DNA of 64,000 bases. Origin: Muribaculaceae bacterium Isolate-036 (Harlan). Its GTDB lineage: Bacteria; Bacteroidota; Bacteroidia; Bacteroidales; Muribaculaceae. The notes beneath the pieces were generated by a model. That model saw only the letters and a program-made list of their open reading frames with translations. It was not told the origin of the DNA and ran no database searches. The position numbers and the translations under genes were made by a program. Location of the stretch: assembly GCA_003833075.1 (NCBI GenBank), contig RIAY01000012.1, positions 38,958 to 102,957 on the forward strand, read 5' to 3'. Positions 23,922 to 36,274 of the stretch are shown here, piece after piece (the first letter of the stretch is position 1; the number at the start of each line of letters is the position of its first letter).

Positions 23922-24233
23922 TTAGTATTTCATTTTTTTAACACTGTTGATATCCGTGTTACCCACGGCACGATAGATATTCACGATAATCGCGATGGCG
24001 ATGGCTGTTTCAGCTGCGGCGATGGCGATGGCGAAGAGAGTGAAAACCATTCCTTCCATGGAACCCGGGAAAAGAAAACGGTTGAAAACCACAAAATTCA
24101 AATCAGCCGAATTGAGCATCAGCTCCAATGAAATCAGCAGCGCGATCATATTCTTGCGGGTCACGAACCCGTAGACGCCGGCGGCAAACATAATGACGCT
24201 CGGCACAAGATACCATAACATGCTTAAATCCAT
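23922..24233 (-). CDS. nuoK: NADH-quinone oxidoreductase subunit K
   Basis: A 103-residue, three-helix membrane subunit (ND4L). It contains the two buried glutamates that form part of the proton path: one in MIALLISLELMLNSADLNFV and one in AIAIAAAETAIAIAIIVNIY. Normal length. Overlap-like spacing on both sides: 6 bp after nuoJ and 3 bp before nuoL. Confidence 0.97.
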   Translation of the reverse strand: MDLSMLWYLVPSVIMFAAGVYGFVTRKNMIALLISLELMLNSADLNFVVFNRFLFPGSMEGMVFTLFAIAIAAAETAIAIAIIVNIYRAVGNTDINSVKKMKY

Positions 24234-24239
24234 ATCTGT

Positions 24240-24767
24240 CTATCTTTTACGGGCAACTACAACGCCGCCGATGATACATGCAAGTAATAAAACACTGACA
24301 GCCTCAAATGGCAGGAGATACTGGAATCGGGATGTACCTGTGAAAGCTACGCCGATGTCATGCATCGTAATCCGGTTTCCCGAGTTTATCGCCTCGATAA
24401 GCGACACTCCGTTGAGTAGAGGCATGTAGAAGAGAGCAAGCAGCAGAAGAACACATCCGGCTACGGAGATAGATATTCCGAGTGCACGGCGATGTGACTC
24501 AAGAGGGGCAGACATGTCGCCCGGTTTGCGGGTCAGAAGAATCGCAAACACGAACAGCACCATTATACCCCCCGCGTAGACTGCGATCTGCACGGCACCG
24601 AGAAACTCGTAGCCGAGCTGGAAATATATCACCGATGTGCTGATAAGCACAAACAGTAGATACGTGGCAGCACGGAGTATTCTGCGCGACGTGACAGCCA
24701 TAACCGAAAATACGGTCATGCATATGGCCACCACGAAATACAAAATTATATTTGCTACTGAATCCAT
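24240..24767 (-). CDS. nuoJ: NADH-quinone oxidoreductase subunit J
   Basis: A 175-residue membrane subunit (ND6) with five helices. Diagnostic stretches are LRAATYLLFVLISTSVIYFQ and GAVQIAVYAGGIMVLFVFAI, the helix with the conserved Tyr-Ala-Gly-Gly pi-bulge that couples quinone chemistry to the pump. It begins 46 bp after nuoI and ends 6 bp before nuoK. Confidence 0.97.
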   Translation of the reverse strand: MDSVANIILYFVVAICMTVFSVMAVTSRRILRAATYLLFVLISTSVIYFQLGYEFLGAVQIAVYAGGIMVLFVFAILLTRKPGDMSAPLESHRRALGISISVAGCVLLLLALFYMPLLNGVSLIEAINSGNRITMHDIGVAFTGTSRFQYLLPFEAVSVLLLACIIGGVVVARKR

Positions 24768-24813
24768 TTATTGTGAAATTTTTAATTCTATGGTTATTGT
24801 CGTTGTCCGGCTG

Positions 24814-25332
24814 CTATTTCTCAGCTGCGGGTGCATCTGCCGTTACAGGCGCCGGTTTTGGTGCGGGTACCGGATCCGCCGGCTCCGGACGATAGTTCAG
24901 CTGTTTGACAAGAGCCTCGCGTGTGAATACAGCCTGCTCGAAATCATTGGAAAATTCCAATGCGTCCTGAGGACATGTGGTGACACAGAGCATGCAGAAT
25001 GTGCAACTGCCCAGATCATACGTATACTTGTCGAGTTTACGCTTCTTCTTGCCATCGGGAAGCTCTACCATCTTTGTGGTCAGACTGATTGTTCCGTTAG
25101 GACAATTCATCTGGCAGATTCCGCAGGCGATACAGCGGTGACGCCCCTCGGCATCATATTTCAAGGTAAGTTCAGCCCGGAAACGCTCTGAAATATGCAA
25201 TGTCTTCCTGTTTTCCGGATACTGCTCCGTGATTTTGGGTGTCACAAATTCTTTGCCAGTAACTCCCATTCCCACAAGCAGACTCTTTACCCCCTGCCCC
25301 ACTGACGAGAAATATTCTTTTATACTGCCCAT
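24814..25332 (-). CDS. nuoI: NADH-quinone oxidoreductase subunit I (2x[4Fe-4S])
   Basis: A 172-residue iron-sulfur subunit that carries clusters N6a and N6b toward the quinone site. Two ferredoxin motifs are complete: Cys67/70/73 with Cys77 (CIACGICQMNCP) and Cys110/113/116 with Cys120 (CTFCMLCVTTCP). After the conserved domain the last 25 residues form a Pro/Ala-rich tail (PVPAPKPAPVTADAPAAEK). This is the first complex I gene after the embedded ATP synthase block: atpG ends 57 bp upstream, and that gap shows no hairpin and no TAnnTTTG box. Confidence 0.96.
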   Translation of the reverse strand: MGSIKEYFSSVGQGVKSLLVGMGVTGKEFVTPKITEQYPENRKTLHISERFRAELTLKYDAEGRHRCIACGICQMNCPNGTISLTTKMVELPDGKKKRKLDKYTYDLGSCTFCMLCVTTCPQDALEFSNDFEQAVFTREALVKQLNYRPEPADPVPAPKPAPVTADAPAAEK

Positions 25333-25389
25333 GTAGCTTTTTAGGTTGGTTCTTTTTATGAGTTTAATTAATATCGTATTCTGAATCGG

Positions 25390-26277
25390 TTATCTTTCCA
25401 CCTGACCTCCAAGAATGTCGAGAAGTTCGGTGGTGATGCTCTGCTGACGAAGCTTGTTGTATTCAAGCTGAAGCTCGTCGAAGAGTTTTTTTGCATTGTC
25501 GTTCGCGCTCTGCATCGCCATTACACGCGCTGCCTGCTCGGAAGCGCGGTTCTGAACGGTGATTTCCTGCATCGTCGACATCACAAACATAGGCAACACC
25601 TCATTGAAGATGCTGTTTGCATCAGGCTCGAAAATATAGAGTCTGTTGTCTTCTTCTCCTTCCGCACCGGATGTGAGCATCTTCTCGGTCACAGGGAAAA
25701 GCTGCTCTGTGGTCAGAGTCTGACGGCTCATGGATCGGAAATTCATATAGACAGTCTCCACTATATCAAGCTCGCCTGCAAGGAATGCGTCGCGGAGCTT
25801 TTTTGTAAACCCGGTCACGACTTCGCCCGGCATCTTTGAATCCACGCTTTCGAAAACCTTCACTTCCAAAAGATCGTCTTCAAGATGACGGACAGCCTTG
25901 GACATCTTCTTGCCTACGGGATACAACTCAACATGGAGTTCTCTGCCATATTCCTGCCTGAGACGGTCAATCTCAATCAGAAGACCTTTGAAAATGTTGA
26001 TGTTGTATGCACCGCACAGACCGTCGTCCGATCCATACACCACTATTCCGGCACGCTTCACATCTCTTGTCTCGATAAGAGGCGAATTGAAATTCTCTCC
26101 GGTCGACAATATATGTCCCATGATTGATTTTATCTGGTCTTTAAAGGGCTTCAGACGGCGTAGACTCTGCTCCTCCTTATGCACTTTCGCAGACGAGATC
26201 ATCTTCATGGCGCCGGTGATCTTTTCACTTGACGCTACGGAACCGATGCGTATTTTTAATTCCTTAAGGGTTGCCAT
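25390..26277 (-). CDS. atpG: ATP synthase F1 subunit gamma
   Basis: A 295-residue central-stalk subunit. N-terminal helix MATLKELKIRIGSVASSEKI, then TGAMKMISSAKVHK, the GLCGAYN motif, and the C-terminal helix ending with the family pattern (NDNAKKLFDELQLEYNKLRQ, then ITTELLDILGG). It rotates inside the alpha3beta3 head to couple proton flow to ATP formation. It is the last gene of the ATP synthase block, 26 bp after atpA and 57 bp before nuoI. Confidence 0.97.
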   Translation of the reverse strand: MATLKELKIRIGSVASSEKITGAMKMISSAKVHKEEQSLRRLKPFKDQIKSIMGHILSTGENFNSPLIETRDVKRAGIVVYGSDDGLCGAYNINIFKGLLIEIDRLRQEYGRELHVELYPVGKKMSKAVRHLEDDLLEVKVFESVDSKMPGEVVTGFTKKLRDAFLAGELDIVETVYMNFRSMSRQTLTTEQLFPVTEKMLTSGAEGEEDNRLYIFEPDANSIFNEVLPMFVMSTMQEITVQNRASEQAARVMAMQSANDNAKKLFDELQLEYNKLRQQSITTELLDILGGQVER

Positions 26278-26303
26278 TAAATGATTGTTATAAGGTTAGA
26301 GGA

Positions 26304-27887
26304 TTATTTTACCGCACTTAAAGAATCGGCAACCTCTTTCGCACATCTTGTGAGCTTTTCGGAGACCTCATCTGTAAGCTTGCCCTGACGAAGTTCGTCA
26401 AGCACCTCTTTCTGATATTTCATCTGAAGCATCTGGAGAAGCTGCTCCTGGAATATTCCCACTTTCTCGATAGGCACATTCTCAAGAAGCCCGTTTACAC
26501 CACAGAAAATTACGGCAATCTCGTTCTCTACACGCCATGGATGATACTGAGGCTGTATAAGAAGCTGCTGGTTCTTACGGCCTGTATCGATGACCTTGGC
26601 TGTAACAGGATCCACATCGCCGCCGAATTTTGTGAACGATTCAAGCTCGCGATACTGTGCCTGCGCGATCTTCAGTGTACCTGCCACTTTCTTCATCGCC
26701 TTGACCTGTGCGTTACCACCCACACGAGACACTGAAATACCCACGTTGATCGCCGGGCGGATACCCTGATTGAACAACGCGGTCTCAAGGAATATCTGAC
26801 CATCGGTGATTGAAATCACATTGGTAGGAATATATGCAGACACATCACCTGCCTGAGTCTCGATGATAGGAAGTGCAGTAAGCGAGCCGCCACCTTTAAC
26901 TATAGGCTTCATGACATCGGGCAGGTCATTCATGTTCTCCACCACTTTCTGGTCACCGATAATTTTTGCGGCGCGCTCAAGAAGACGTGAATGAAGATAG
27001 AAAATATCACCGGGATATGCCTCACGTCCGGACGGACGTTTGAGAATGAGGGAAATCTCGCGATATGCCACAGCCTGCTTCGAAAGGTCGTCATATACGA
27101 TAAGCGCGTCTCTTCCTGAATCACGGAAGTACTCTCCGATTGCCACTCCTGCAAATGGAGCGTAATAACGCATGGAAGCAGAATCGGACGCATTGGCGGC
27201 AACGACCACTGTATAAGGTATCGCTCCATATTTGGTAAGCGTGTTGACAATCGCAGCAACCGTAGATGCTTTCTGACCGATTGCCACATATATGCAATAC
27301 ACCGGCTTGCCTGCCTCGTAATTCTCCTTCTGATTGATTATCGCATCAATGGCTATTGCAGTTTTACCGACCTGACGGTCACCGATGATAAGCTCACGCT
27401 GACCACGACCGATTGGAATCATTGAGTCGACTGCCTTGATACCGGTCTGCAAGGGCTGCACAACCGGCTGGCGGAAAATTACGCCCGGCGCCTTGCGCTC
27501 AAGTGGAAGCGGTATGAGTTTACCCTCGATAGGCCCCTTGCCGTCGATAGGCTCGCCGAGCATGTTGATGACGCGCCCGAGAAGCCCCTCGCCAACCTGA
27601 ATAGACGCAATCTCTCCCGTGCGCCTGACAGACATGTTCTCGGTTATTGAATTCATTTTGTCGAGAAGCACGACTCCGACATTGCTTTCCTCAAGGTTGA
27701 GAGCAACGCCCTTCGCTCCGTTCTCGAACTCCACGAGCTCATTACTTCTCACATTCTCAAGTCCGTAGACATGCGCCACGCCGTCGCCGACACTCAGCAC
27801 AGTGCCTACCTCTTCAAACTTGACTTTTGAATTGATGTTTTCAAGCTCTTGTTTTAAAACATCTGATATTTCGCTGGGATTGAGCAT
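26304..27887 (-). CDS. atpA: ATP synthase F1 subunit alpha
   Basis: A 527-residue non-catalytic nucleotide-binding subunit of the F1 head. Seen: Walker [14 protein letters not shown] near residue 170, [16 protein letters not shown], the [20 protein letters not shown]alker B region, [17 protein letters not shown] and the [19 protein letters not shown] signature. Full length with no insertions of note. It starts 4 bp after atpH. Confidence 0.98.
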   Translation of the reverse strand: MLNPSEISDVLKQELENINSKVKFEEVGTVLSVGDGVAHVYGLENVRSNELVEFENGAKGVALNLEESNVGVVLLDKMNSITENMSVRRTGEIASIQVGEGLLGRVINMLGEPIDGKGPIEGKLIPLPLERKAPGVIFRQPVVQPLQTGIKAVDSMIPIGRGQRELIIGDRQVGKTAIAIDAIINQKENYEAGKPVYCIYVAIGQKASTVAAIVNTLTKYGAIPYTVVVAANASDSASMRYYAPFAGVAIGEYFRDSGRDALIVYDDLSKQAVAYREISLILKRPSGREAYPGDIFYLHSRLLERAAKIIGDQKVVENMNDLPDVMKPIVKGGGSLTALPIIETQAGDVSAYIPTNVISITDGQIFLETALFNQGIRPAINVGISVSRVGGNAQVKAMKKVAGTLKIAQAQYRELESFTKFGGDVDPVTAKVIDTGRKNQQLLIQPQYHPWRVENEIAVIFCGVNGLLENVPIEKVGIFQEQLLQMLQMKYQKEVLDELRQGKLTDEVSEKLTRCAKEVADSLSAVK

Positions 27888-27891
27888 CTTA

Positions 27892-28437
27892 TTAATTGCT
27901 TCTTAAGAGATTTTGACGTAATTGTGCAAGCTCGCCACTCACGGAGGCATCCATTCTTGTCGAATCCACATCTATCACGAAACCACCGATAAGATCGGGA
28001 TTCACACGCGTAGAATATTCGAACTTCGTATCCTTGAATGATTTCTCCACTACCGCTCGCAATTTCTCCATTTCCTCTTCCGGAAGGGAGGAGGCTGTGG
28101 TGATCAACACCTGAGAGATATTGTTCTCCTTGCGGTAGATATCGCGGTATGCGAGCGCCATAAGATAGGCTAACTCCTCTCTTTTGTGGTCGAGGATAAG
28201 CTTCACAAACCGACGGTAGTCATCTCCGGGCTCCTTGCCCGCCGCCGACAATAGCACCTTCTCTTTGTCGGTCGAATCCACATAAGGATTAGACAGCACT
28301 TTTTCCAGCTCTGGATTTGACTGAAAAGATTCCACAACACGCTTCATCTCTTCATATACTTCGCTGGCTTTATTGCTTTCCATGGCAAACTTATACAATG
28401 CCTTGGCATAGCGGTGAGGTATGAGTCCGGAAACCAT
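27892..28437 (-). CDS. atpH: ATP synthase F1 subunit delta
   Basis: A 181-residue OSCP/delta subunit that joins the peripheral stalk to the top of F1. The N-terminal domain opens [20 protein letters not shown] and the C-terminal part holds the family signature [20 protein letters not shown]. Spacing is 6 bp after atpF and 4 bp before atpA. Confidence 0.95.
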   Translation of the reverse strand: MVSGLIPHRYAKALYKFAMESNKASEVYEEMKRVVESFQSNPELEKVLSNPYVDSTDKEKVLLSAAGKEPGDDYRRFVKLILDHKREELAYLMALAYRDIYRKENNISQVLITTASSLPEEEMEKLRAVVEKSFKDTKFEYSTRVNPDLIGGFVIDVDSTRMDASVSGELAQLRQNLLRSN

Positions 28438-28443
28438 CTACTT

Positions 28444-28938
28444 TCAGTTTTTCTCTATTTCGTCCAATAATTTGTTGACAAGTTCTGTCTGTGCCTTATC
28501 GCTCTTCATCTGGTTCCTTACCATCTTCTCAGCGATATCTATCGAGAATCTGCCAACCTCGTTTCTAAATTGCAGCTCGGCTTCTTTGCGTGCCTGCTCG
28601 ATTGCGGCTTTTGCAGCGTCCATCTCTTTCCGTGCGGCATCGGCGGCTTCATTCTTTGCCTGCTCGATGATCTCGGTCTTCATGCGCGCTGCATCGCGCA
28701 ACATCTCCGCCTGACGCGCCTGAGCCTCGACAACATATTTCTTTGCCTCTTCGCGGGCGTTGTCAAGCTGCTCTTTGGCTTGCTTCGCGTCTTCCACGCC
28801 CTGGTCGATGGTGGCGGCACGTGAATCCATCATCTTGATGATTACTGGCCAACCCCATTTTGCCAACACAAGGAAAAGCAGGATGAACGCAATGAACATC
28901 CAGAATACCAAGCCAAAATCGGGCGTGAATAATTCCAT
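28444..28938 (-). CDS. atpF: ATP synthase Fo subunit b
   Basis: A 164-residue peripheral-stalk subunit. One membrane helix near the N terminus (FGLVFWMFIAFILLFLVLAK) is followed by a long charged, Ala/Glu/Lys-rich helix that forms the right-handed coiled coil of the stalk (residues about 30-150). It begins 10 bp after atpE. Confidence 0.95.
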   Translation of the reverse strand: MELFTPDFGLVFWMFIAFILLFLVLAKWGWPVIIKMMDSRAATIDQGVEDAKQAKEQLDNAREEAKKYVVEAQARQAEMLRDAARMKTEIIEQAKNEAADAARKEMDAAKAAIEQARKEAELQFRNEVGRFSIDIAEKMVRNQMKSDKAQTELVNKLLDEIEKN

Positions 28939-28948
28939 TAGTGCCTAT

Positions 28949-29206
<258 letters not shown>

Positions 29207-29266
29207 TCAGATTTTTTTAATTGTTATTTAATTAATTATATATTCAATTTTATTGTTTCGTATCTT

Positions 29267-30511
29267 TCAGGCATCAACCTCTTTTGCAAGATCAGCCAAT
29301 GCCTTTTTCTCTTCAGCTATTTCCTGACGGTCACGATGCTCTTTCTGAGGATAAGCCTCATCCCCCTCGGCATTGTGTTCATGCTCCTTTACCACTGCCA
29401 TAGATATGAACAGCGCTGACAGCAATGTAAACACATAAGCCTGAATGAAACTTACGAGCACATCAAGAAGAAGCATGAAAATCGAGAACAAAACTGAAAT
29501 TACAGTCGCGCCGCCTGCTACACCCGCGCCAAAAGCCGCAAAGATAAATATCAGCAAGGTAAGCGTTATGACTATAATGTGACCACCCATCATATTGGCG
29601 AAGAGACGGACACAGAGCGCAGCCGGCTTGGTGAAAATGCCAAACACCTCTATCATCTGCATGATAGGAAGAGGAAACTTCAGGAACAATGGAACATCAG
29701 GCCAGAAAATCTCTTTCCAATAATGCTTCGTTCCAAAAATATTGGTTACGACGAACGTCATGAACGCAAGAACAAGCGTCACAGCAATGTTGCCAGTAAG
29801 GTTGGCTCCTCCTGGAAAAATCACAATAAGACCGACAAGATTCATCGTAAGGATGAAAAAGAAACAGGTCAGAAGATACGGCGCGAACCTCTTTGTGCTT
29901 TCACCAAGTGTGCTTTTGATCGTGTCATAATATACGAACGAGACAAGCATCTCGAAAAAACCCATGCCTTTTCGCGGAGCTCTGAGTCCTTTGCGCCTGT
30001 AGTAACGCACAAGCCCCATGACCATTGCCGTCACAAGAATCGCCGCTATGAAAAGAGCCGCTACATTCTTGGTAATGGATATATCAAGAGGACGATACTC
30101 ACGATAACCGTTTCCGTCAGGGATCAGCTCAACTACCTTGTCTTTGTGATCACCCTCCTTTGCAAGTGTGAAGCGGTATTCTTTTCCATCTTTCTTGATG
30201 ATTTTGACAACCGGAACAAGATGCTTGGTCACTTTGCCTGTCTCCTTGTTCTCGGTAACATCTATTTCAGTCAGATCATCGGAAGAGAAACAGAACCATT
30301 TGCCATCCTCAGACTTTACAATTACCGGAAGGGGTATACGATAGACATGCGCAAAGGGGACTTCCCAGCCATATCCGTCGCCAAGATGCTCAAAGATAAT
30401 TTCCTTGACATCAAGCTCGCCCCCATCGTCATGACCTGACGCTGACATGGCAAACGGGAAAGCCGCAACCAAGGCAAGCAGAAGCGCAAGTGTGGATATT
30501 CGTTTCGACAT
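29267..30511 (-). CDS. atpB: ATP synthase Fo subunit a, extended form
   Basis: A 414-residue proton-channel subunit, much longer than the 271 residues of E. coli. A signal-peptide-like start (TLALLLALVAAFPFAMSAS) and about 150 residues of predicted periplasmic domain precede the channel core. The core begins near AALFIAAILVTAMVMGLV and includes the essential Arg in PAALCVRLFANMMGGHIIVI. A charged C-terminal tail with His/Glu follows. The long N-terminal form is usual in Bacteroidetes. Start: ATG 30511, preceded by AAGAGGG; a longer frame to 30541 would overlap atpC. The gap to atpC is 17 bp. The small AtpI-like gene often found between them in relatives is not seen. Confidence 0.93.
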   Translation of the reverse strand: MSKRISTLALLLALVAAFPFAMSASGHDDGGELDVKEIIFEHLGDGYGWEVPFAHVYRIPLPVIVKSEDGKWFCFSSDDLTEIDVTENKETGKVTKHLVPVVKIIKKDGKEYRFTLAKEGDHKDKVVELIPDGNGYREYRPLDISITKNVAALFIAAILVTAMVMGLVRYYRRKGLRAPRKGMGFFEMLVSFVYYDTIKSTLGESTKRFAPYLLTCFFFILTMNLVGLIVIFPGGANLTGNIAVTLVLAFMTFVVTNIFGTKHYWKEIFWPDVPLFLKFPLPIMQMIEVFGIFTKPAALCVRLFANMMGGHIIVITLTLLIFIFAAFGAGVAGGATVISVLFSIFMLLLDVLVSFIQAYVFTLLSALFISMAVVKEHEHNAEGDEAYPQKEHRDRQEIAEEKKALADLAKEVDA

Positions 30512-30528
30512 ACCCTCTTTTATTGAAA

Positions 30529-30765
30529 TTAATAGACGCATACAGAAACCACATTATTATTGACATCGGCGATACCACCCTCTATGCCCAGCGACTTTTC
30601 GTTCCCGTCGGGAGTCGTATACTTTACATTTCCCTTGACGAGCACGGAAATCAGGGGAGCATGGTTCTTTAAAACCGTGAAAGATCCCATCATTCCCGGC
30701 AATGTAACCGAGACTGCATCTCCCTTGAACGTTACTTCATGAGCTGATATGATTTCGAGTGTCAT
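30529..30765 (-). CDS. atpC: ATP synthase F1 subunit epsilon (short form)
   Basis: A 78-residue epsilon subunit, only the N-terminal beta-sandwich (LEIISAHEVTFKGDAVSVTL, PGMMGSFTVLKNHAPLISVL, then the GIEGGIADVNNNVVSVCV end). The C-terminal helical hairpin that inhibits rotation in E. coli is absent, as in other Bacteroidetes short epsilons. It sits 46 bp after atpD. Confidence 0.94.
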   Translation of the reverse strand: MTLEIISAHEVTFKGDAVSVTLPGMMGSFTVLKNHAPLISVLVKGNVKYTTPDGNEKSLGIEGGIADVNNNVVSVCVY

Positions 30766-30811
30766 CTATTCTTTGTTTATATTATTGTTAATACAGGAAG
30801 CGAAGAGTCTG

Positions 30812-32383
<1,572 letters not shown>

Positions 32384-32393
32384 TTAATTCAAA

Positions 32394-33473
32394 TTAAAAA
32401 TGCCACCCTAATGCTACAAACACCGCCATGAGGATAAGGTTCACAAGCGAGAACGGCATCAGGTATTTCCACTCGAATGCGAGCATCTGGTCGATACGCA
32501 CACGGGGGAAGGTCCATTTGAACCAGATTATGACAAACGAGATGAAGAATGCCTTGGCAAGGAACCATACCACTGAAGGAATGAAATCCATGACATGGTT
32601 GAATGCTTCCCAGCCCGGAATATGCAACGGCATCCAGCCGCCAAGGAACATCAGTGTCGCGATTCCGGAAACTATGAAGAGGTTGAGATACTCTGCAAGG
32701 TAGAAGAAACCGAAATGTATACCTGAATATTCGGTATGATAACCTGCTGTAAGCTCATGCTCCGCCTCAGGAAGGTCGAACGGCCCGCGGTTGGTCTCGG
32801 CAGTCGCCGCTATAACATAGATGATAAACGCTATTATTGCAGGAATATGACCCCTGAAAAGGAACCAGGCGCTTTCCTGCTCTGCGACAAGCTCGGATAT
32901 ATTCATAGTGCCGGCAAACACGCAGATTGTCATCAGAGAGATTCCGAGAGAAAGCTCATAACTGATCATCTGTGCGCCGCTTCGCATTGCTCCGATGAGT
33001 GTATACTTGTTATTGGATGCCCAGCCGGCAAGCAGAATGCCAAGCACACCTACTGAAGAAACTGCAAGTATAAAGAATATACCGATGTTCCAGTCAATTA
33101 TCTGAAGACCGTTACCCCACGGAAGACATGCGAGCATAGTAACCGACGATGTGATTACAATGTAAGGAGCCAGCTTGAATAGAAAGCGGTCTGTGCCTTT
33201 AAGACAGATGAGCTCTTTGATAAGAATCTTGAACATATCGGCGAATACCTGAAGAAGACCCCATTTACCCACACGCATAGGTCCGAGACGACACTGGAAC
33301 CAGGCACAAAGCTTACGCTCGTAAAGAATATAGAAGAGTGCCAGCACCGTGTAGGTGGCAAGCACAAGAACTGCTATGATCACACATTCGATCAATACAG
33401 CCGCCCAGTCCGGCATACCGGTGCCGAGCAAAAGGCTGTTGAATGCAGATGTCCATTTTCCGAAATCAAACAT
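32394..33473 (-). CDS. nuoH: NADH-quinone oxidoreductase subunit H
   Basis: A 359-residue membrane subunit (ND1) at the quinone-entry site, with eight helices. Typical stretches: [20 protein letters not shown] (the usual acidic first motif and the Arg-Gly-Pro-Met), [54 protein letters not shown] with its acidic quinone-channel residues, and [19 protein letters not shown]. It lies 80 bp after nuoCD. Downstream comes atpD instead of the expected nuoI. Confidence 0.97.
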   Translation of the reverse strand: MFDFGKWTSAFNSLLLGTGMPDWAAVLIECVIIAVLVLATYTVLALFYILYERKLCAWFQCRLGPMRVGKWGLLQVFADMFKILIKELICLKGTDRFLFKLAPYIVITSSVTMLACLPWGNGLQIIDWNIGIFFILAVSSVGVLGILLAGWASNNKYTLIGAMRSGAQMISYELSLGISLMTICVFAGTMNISELVAEQESAWFLFRGHIPAIIAFIIYVIAATAETNRGPFDLPEAEHELTAGYHTEYSGIHFGFFYLAEYLNLFIVSGIATLMFLGGWMPLHIPGWEAFNHVMDFIPSVVWFLAKAFFISFVIIWFKWTFPRVRIDQMLAFEWKYLMPFSLVNLILMAVFVALGWHF

Positions 33474-33553
33474 ATTGATTATTCTCTTATTGGATTATAC
33501 GCTTATTGTATTGTCAATTATTATCACTGTATTGCTTGACGCAGACATCTGCC

Positions 33554-35185
33554 TTAACGGTCGATATCGGGAATCACAAAGTCGAGAGCCGCACCGATTG
33601 TGATAAGGTCGGCAATCATATATCCCGAACATGTCAGATCCATCACACCGACAAGGTTGAAACACGGGCTCTGGAAATGCACGCGATAAGGGGTCTTCTC
33701 ACCGGTTGACTCGATGTATACACCAAATGTTCCGCGGCTTGCCTCGACTTGCTGATACCAGCGTCCGGCGGGAAGCTTGACAATCTTCGGAACCTGAGCG
33801 CGGATTTCACCCTCGGGAATACGGTCAACAAGCTGTTCGAGTATGCGGCAACTTTGCTCTATCTCTTTCATACGCACCATATAACGCGAGTATGAATCAC
33901 ATCCGTCAAGAAGGATTTCGTCAAATTCAACCTCGCTGTATGCTGCATAAGGATGTTTCTTGCGGCAATCGCAACTCCAGTTGGAGCCACGTCCGCTCGG
34001 ACCGGTTATCGCATAATTCACGGCATCCTCTTTGCTGAGCATACCCACGCCTTTAAGACGGTTCTTTGCAATAAGATTACCGGAGAAAACCTTGTGATAT
34101 TCCTTGAGACGCTCCGGCATGATTTCAATCAGATGTTTAACATCTTTCACAAAATCGGGATGGAGGTCAGCTATCACACCGCCGATGACATTATAATTCA
34201 TCGACATGCGCGCGCCACATGTCTTCTCAAATATATCAAGCACCATCTCGCGCTCGCGGAATCCATAGAAGAATGCCGTAGTAGCGCCAAGGTCCATTGC
34301 CGTACATCCGAACGATAGAAGATGGGAGCTTATACGCATCAGCTCATCCATCATTGTCCGGATAACCTGAGCGCGCTTCGGTATCTCAAGACCGAGAGCC
34401 TTCTCTATACACATGCAGAGACAATGTCTGTTCTGATGTGCAGACATATAGTCCATACGGTCTGTGAAATGAAGAATCTGCGGGTAAGTCATTCCCTCGG
34501 TCAGCTTCTCTATACCGCGATGAATATAACCGGACACCACATCAACCTTCTTTACAATCTCACCGTCAAGAGAGGCGCGGAAACGCATCACTCCGTGAGT
34601 CGACGGATGCTGCGGACCGATATTCACCACATACTCATCCTTCTCGAACACCTTGCGGGGTTCCTCCACGATCTTGCCTTCGGCATTCTCCACAAAAACA
34701 CGCGAATCGTCTTCATTAACCTCATCTTCAAGACGGATGGGATTCAATTCGGGATTCGCGTCATAGTCTTTGCGCAACGGATGTCCAACCCAGTCATTGC
34801 GCAGGAAGAACCGACGCATATCGGGATGGTTCACAAATTTGATACCGAACATATCGTAAACCTCACGTTCCTGGAAATTGGCAACTTTCCAGAGGTCACT
34901 GACACTGTGAATATATGCGTCATCACGGCTCTCCGCCTCTACCTTAACAGCCAGCATACCCCAGTTGCGGGAGGTAGACGTAAAATAATAAACGACTCCG
35001 ATTGTTTCTTTCCAATCCATACCGACTACGGCTGAAAGAACATCGAAATCAAGATCTTTATTTTCCTTGAGGCTTTTCGCCAACGGATACCATTTCTTTT
35101 CGGGAACACTTACCAGAAGGCACTCCCCCTCTTCAAAGGTTGCTTCAGGACAAATCTTACCGATAATTTCTTTTATATCGCTCAT
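33554..35185 (-). CDS. nuoCD: NADH-quinone oxidoreductase fused subunit C/D
   Basis: A 543-residue natural fusion of the 30-kDa (NuoC) and 49-kDa (NuoD) peripheral-arm subunits. NuoC part, residues about 1-165: ANFQEREVYDMFGIKFVNHP and FFLRNDWVGHPLRKDYD. NuoD part from about 175: VVNIGPQHPSTHGVMRFRAS with the His of the quinone site, YIHRGIEKLTEG, MDYMSAHQNRHCLCMCIEKA and SCDCRKKHPYAAYSEVEFDE. It ends with the usual PDIDR. Start: ATG 35185; the frame extends two codons further only through a TTG. The fusion is the standard Bacteroidetes form. Confidence 0.97.
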   Translation of the reverse strand: MSDIKEIIGKICPEATFEEGECLLVSVPEKKWYPLAKSLKENKDLDFDVLSAVVGMDWKETIGVVYYFTSTSRNWGMLAVKVEAESRDDAYIHSVSDLWKVANFQEREVYDMFGIKFVNHPDMRRFFLRNDWVGHPLRKDYDANPELNPIRLEDEVNEDDSRVFVENAEGKIVEEPRKVFEKDEYVVNIGPQHPSTHGVMRFRASLDGEIVKKVDVVSGYIHRGIEKLTEGMTYPQILHFTDRMDYMSAHQNRHCLCMCIEKALGLEIPKRAQVIRTMMDELMRISSHLLSFGCTAMDLGATTAFFYGFREREMVLDIFEKTCGARMSMNYNVIGGVIADLHPDFVKDVKHLIEIMPERLKEYHKVFSGNLIAKNRLKGVGMLSKEDAVNYAITGPSGRGSNWSCDCRKKHPYAAYSEVEFDEILLDGCDSYSRYMVRMKEIEQSCRILEQLVDRIPEGEIRAQVPKIVKLPAGRWYQQVEASRGTFGVYIESTGEKTPYRVHFQSPCFNLVGVMDLTCSGYMIADLITIGAALDFVIPDIDR

Positions 35186-35214
35186 GGTCAAAGTCTATTC
35201 GTATCGATATTTAG

Positions 35215-35829
35215 TTAACCGATTTCACCCCTCTCCTCAGGATGCTCGGCGAAAAACTCCTCTATTTTCTCTTTGCGGTTGGCTCCTCCGAAGAACTTCT
35301 GCACCTTTATCTTACGCTGAAGCTGCATCAGCCCGTAGAACATCGCTTCTGGGCGCGGAGGGCATCCGGGAATATACACATCAACCGGAAGAATCTGATC
35401 CACACCCGGAACCACGCAATATGAATTCTTGAAAGGACCTCCCGACACGGCACATCCGCCGCAGGCAATAACATATTTCGGCTCTGCAAGCTGCTCGTAG
35501 AGACGACGCATGACCGGAGCCATACGATGAACAATCGTGCCCTGCACCATTACATAATCCGCCTGACGCGGAGAGTTGCGGGCAACCTCGAATCCGAAAC
35601 GCGCCATATCATAACGTGCCGCGCCAAGACTCATGAATTCTATTGCGCAGCAGCTTGTTCCGAAACAAAGAGGCCAAAGTGAATTGGAGATACCCCAGTT
35701 GATGAGTTCATCCATTTTACCGACCACCACATTGGCACCGGTTGCGTTGAGTTCGTCTACAAGTTTGTCGATATACTCGTTGTCCTTGAAGTCCTCACGC
35801 TTCATGCTTTTAATCTTGTCTATTCCCAT
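35215..35829 (-). CDS. nuoB: NADH-quinone oxidoreductase subunit B ([4Fe-4S] N2)
   Basis: A 204-residue subunit that holds cluster N2, the direct electron donor to quinone. Cluster ligands: the Cys60-Cys61 pair in FGTSCCAIE, Cys126 in CGGCAVSGG and Cys156 in YIPGCPPRP. The start is ATG 35829: AAGGAG lies 7 bases upstream, and the gene then overlaps the end of nuoA by 10 bp, suggesting translational coupling. The open frame runs on to 35946 inside nuoA, but that extension has no conserved content. Confidence 0.96.
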   Translation of the reverse strand: MGIDKIKSMKREDFKDNEYIDKLVDELNATGANVVVGKMDELINWGISNSLWPLCFGTSCCAIEFMSLGAARYDMARFGFEVARNSPRQADYVMVQGTIVHRMAPVMRRLYEQLAEPKYVIACGGCAVSGGPFKNSYCVVPGVDQILPVDVYIPGCPPRPEAMFYGLMQLQRKIKVQKFFGGANRKEKIEEFFAEHPEERGEIG

Positions 35830-36191
35830 TTCAAAGCTCCTTTCTTCCAGGCATAGGCCAGACCCATAATCAGCACAAACATGAAAATTGCAATGCAGAG
35901 GAGTCCCTGAACTCCAAGACCACGCATCACTACCGACCACGGCCACAGGAACACGGTCTCGACATCAAAGATTAAGAACAGGATTGCAAAAATGTAATAT
36001 CCCGCCTTGAATTGAATCATGGATTCGCCTCTTGTGGGGATACCACACTCATAAGGTTCTGATTTTCTTACTGAAAAAGATCTCGGAGAAATCAGTTTGG
36101 CGATAAGGAGCGCTGCAAAAACGAGTCCGATACCCGTTAGAACCGCCGTTACCGACAGCGCGCCATTGCCTATCTCCAGCAATAGATTCAT
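35820..36191 (-). CDS. nuoA: NADH-quinone oxidoreductase subunit A
   Basis: A 123-residue, three-helix membrane subunit (ND3) and first gene of the complex I/ATP synthase run. It has the flexible-loop signature [19 protein letters not shown] with the conserved Cys, then [20 protein letters not shown] with its acidic pair, and a final membrane helix. A consensus promoter lies at 36275-36306, giving a leader of about 75 bases that contains a hairpin at 36242-36263. Its last 10 bp overlap nuoB. Confidence 0.97.
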   Translation of the reverse strand: MNLLLEIGNGALSVTAVLTGIGLVFAALLIAKLISPRSFSVRKSEPYECGIPTRGESMIQFKAGYYIFAILFLIFDVETVFLWPWSVVMRGLGVQGLLCIAIFMFVLIMGLAYAWKKGALKWE

Positions 36192-36241
36192 ATCTGCTTA
36201 TTGTTTAATGTTTTAATCTAAAATCCGGTTTACCTCTTCAT

Positions 36242-36263
36242 GGCTCACCCTTTTGAGGGAGCC
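36242..36263 (-). promoter_or_regulatory. Leader hairpin at the 5' end of the nuo-atp transcript
   Basis: On the minus strand GGCTC (36263-36259) pairs with GAGCC (36246-36242), with three inner pairs after one mismatch. It begins about 5 bases from the predicted transcription start, so it may shield the 5' end or affect translation of nuoA. Confidence 0.4.
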
Positions 36264-36274
36264 GAACTTATCGG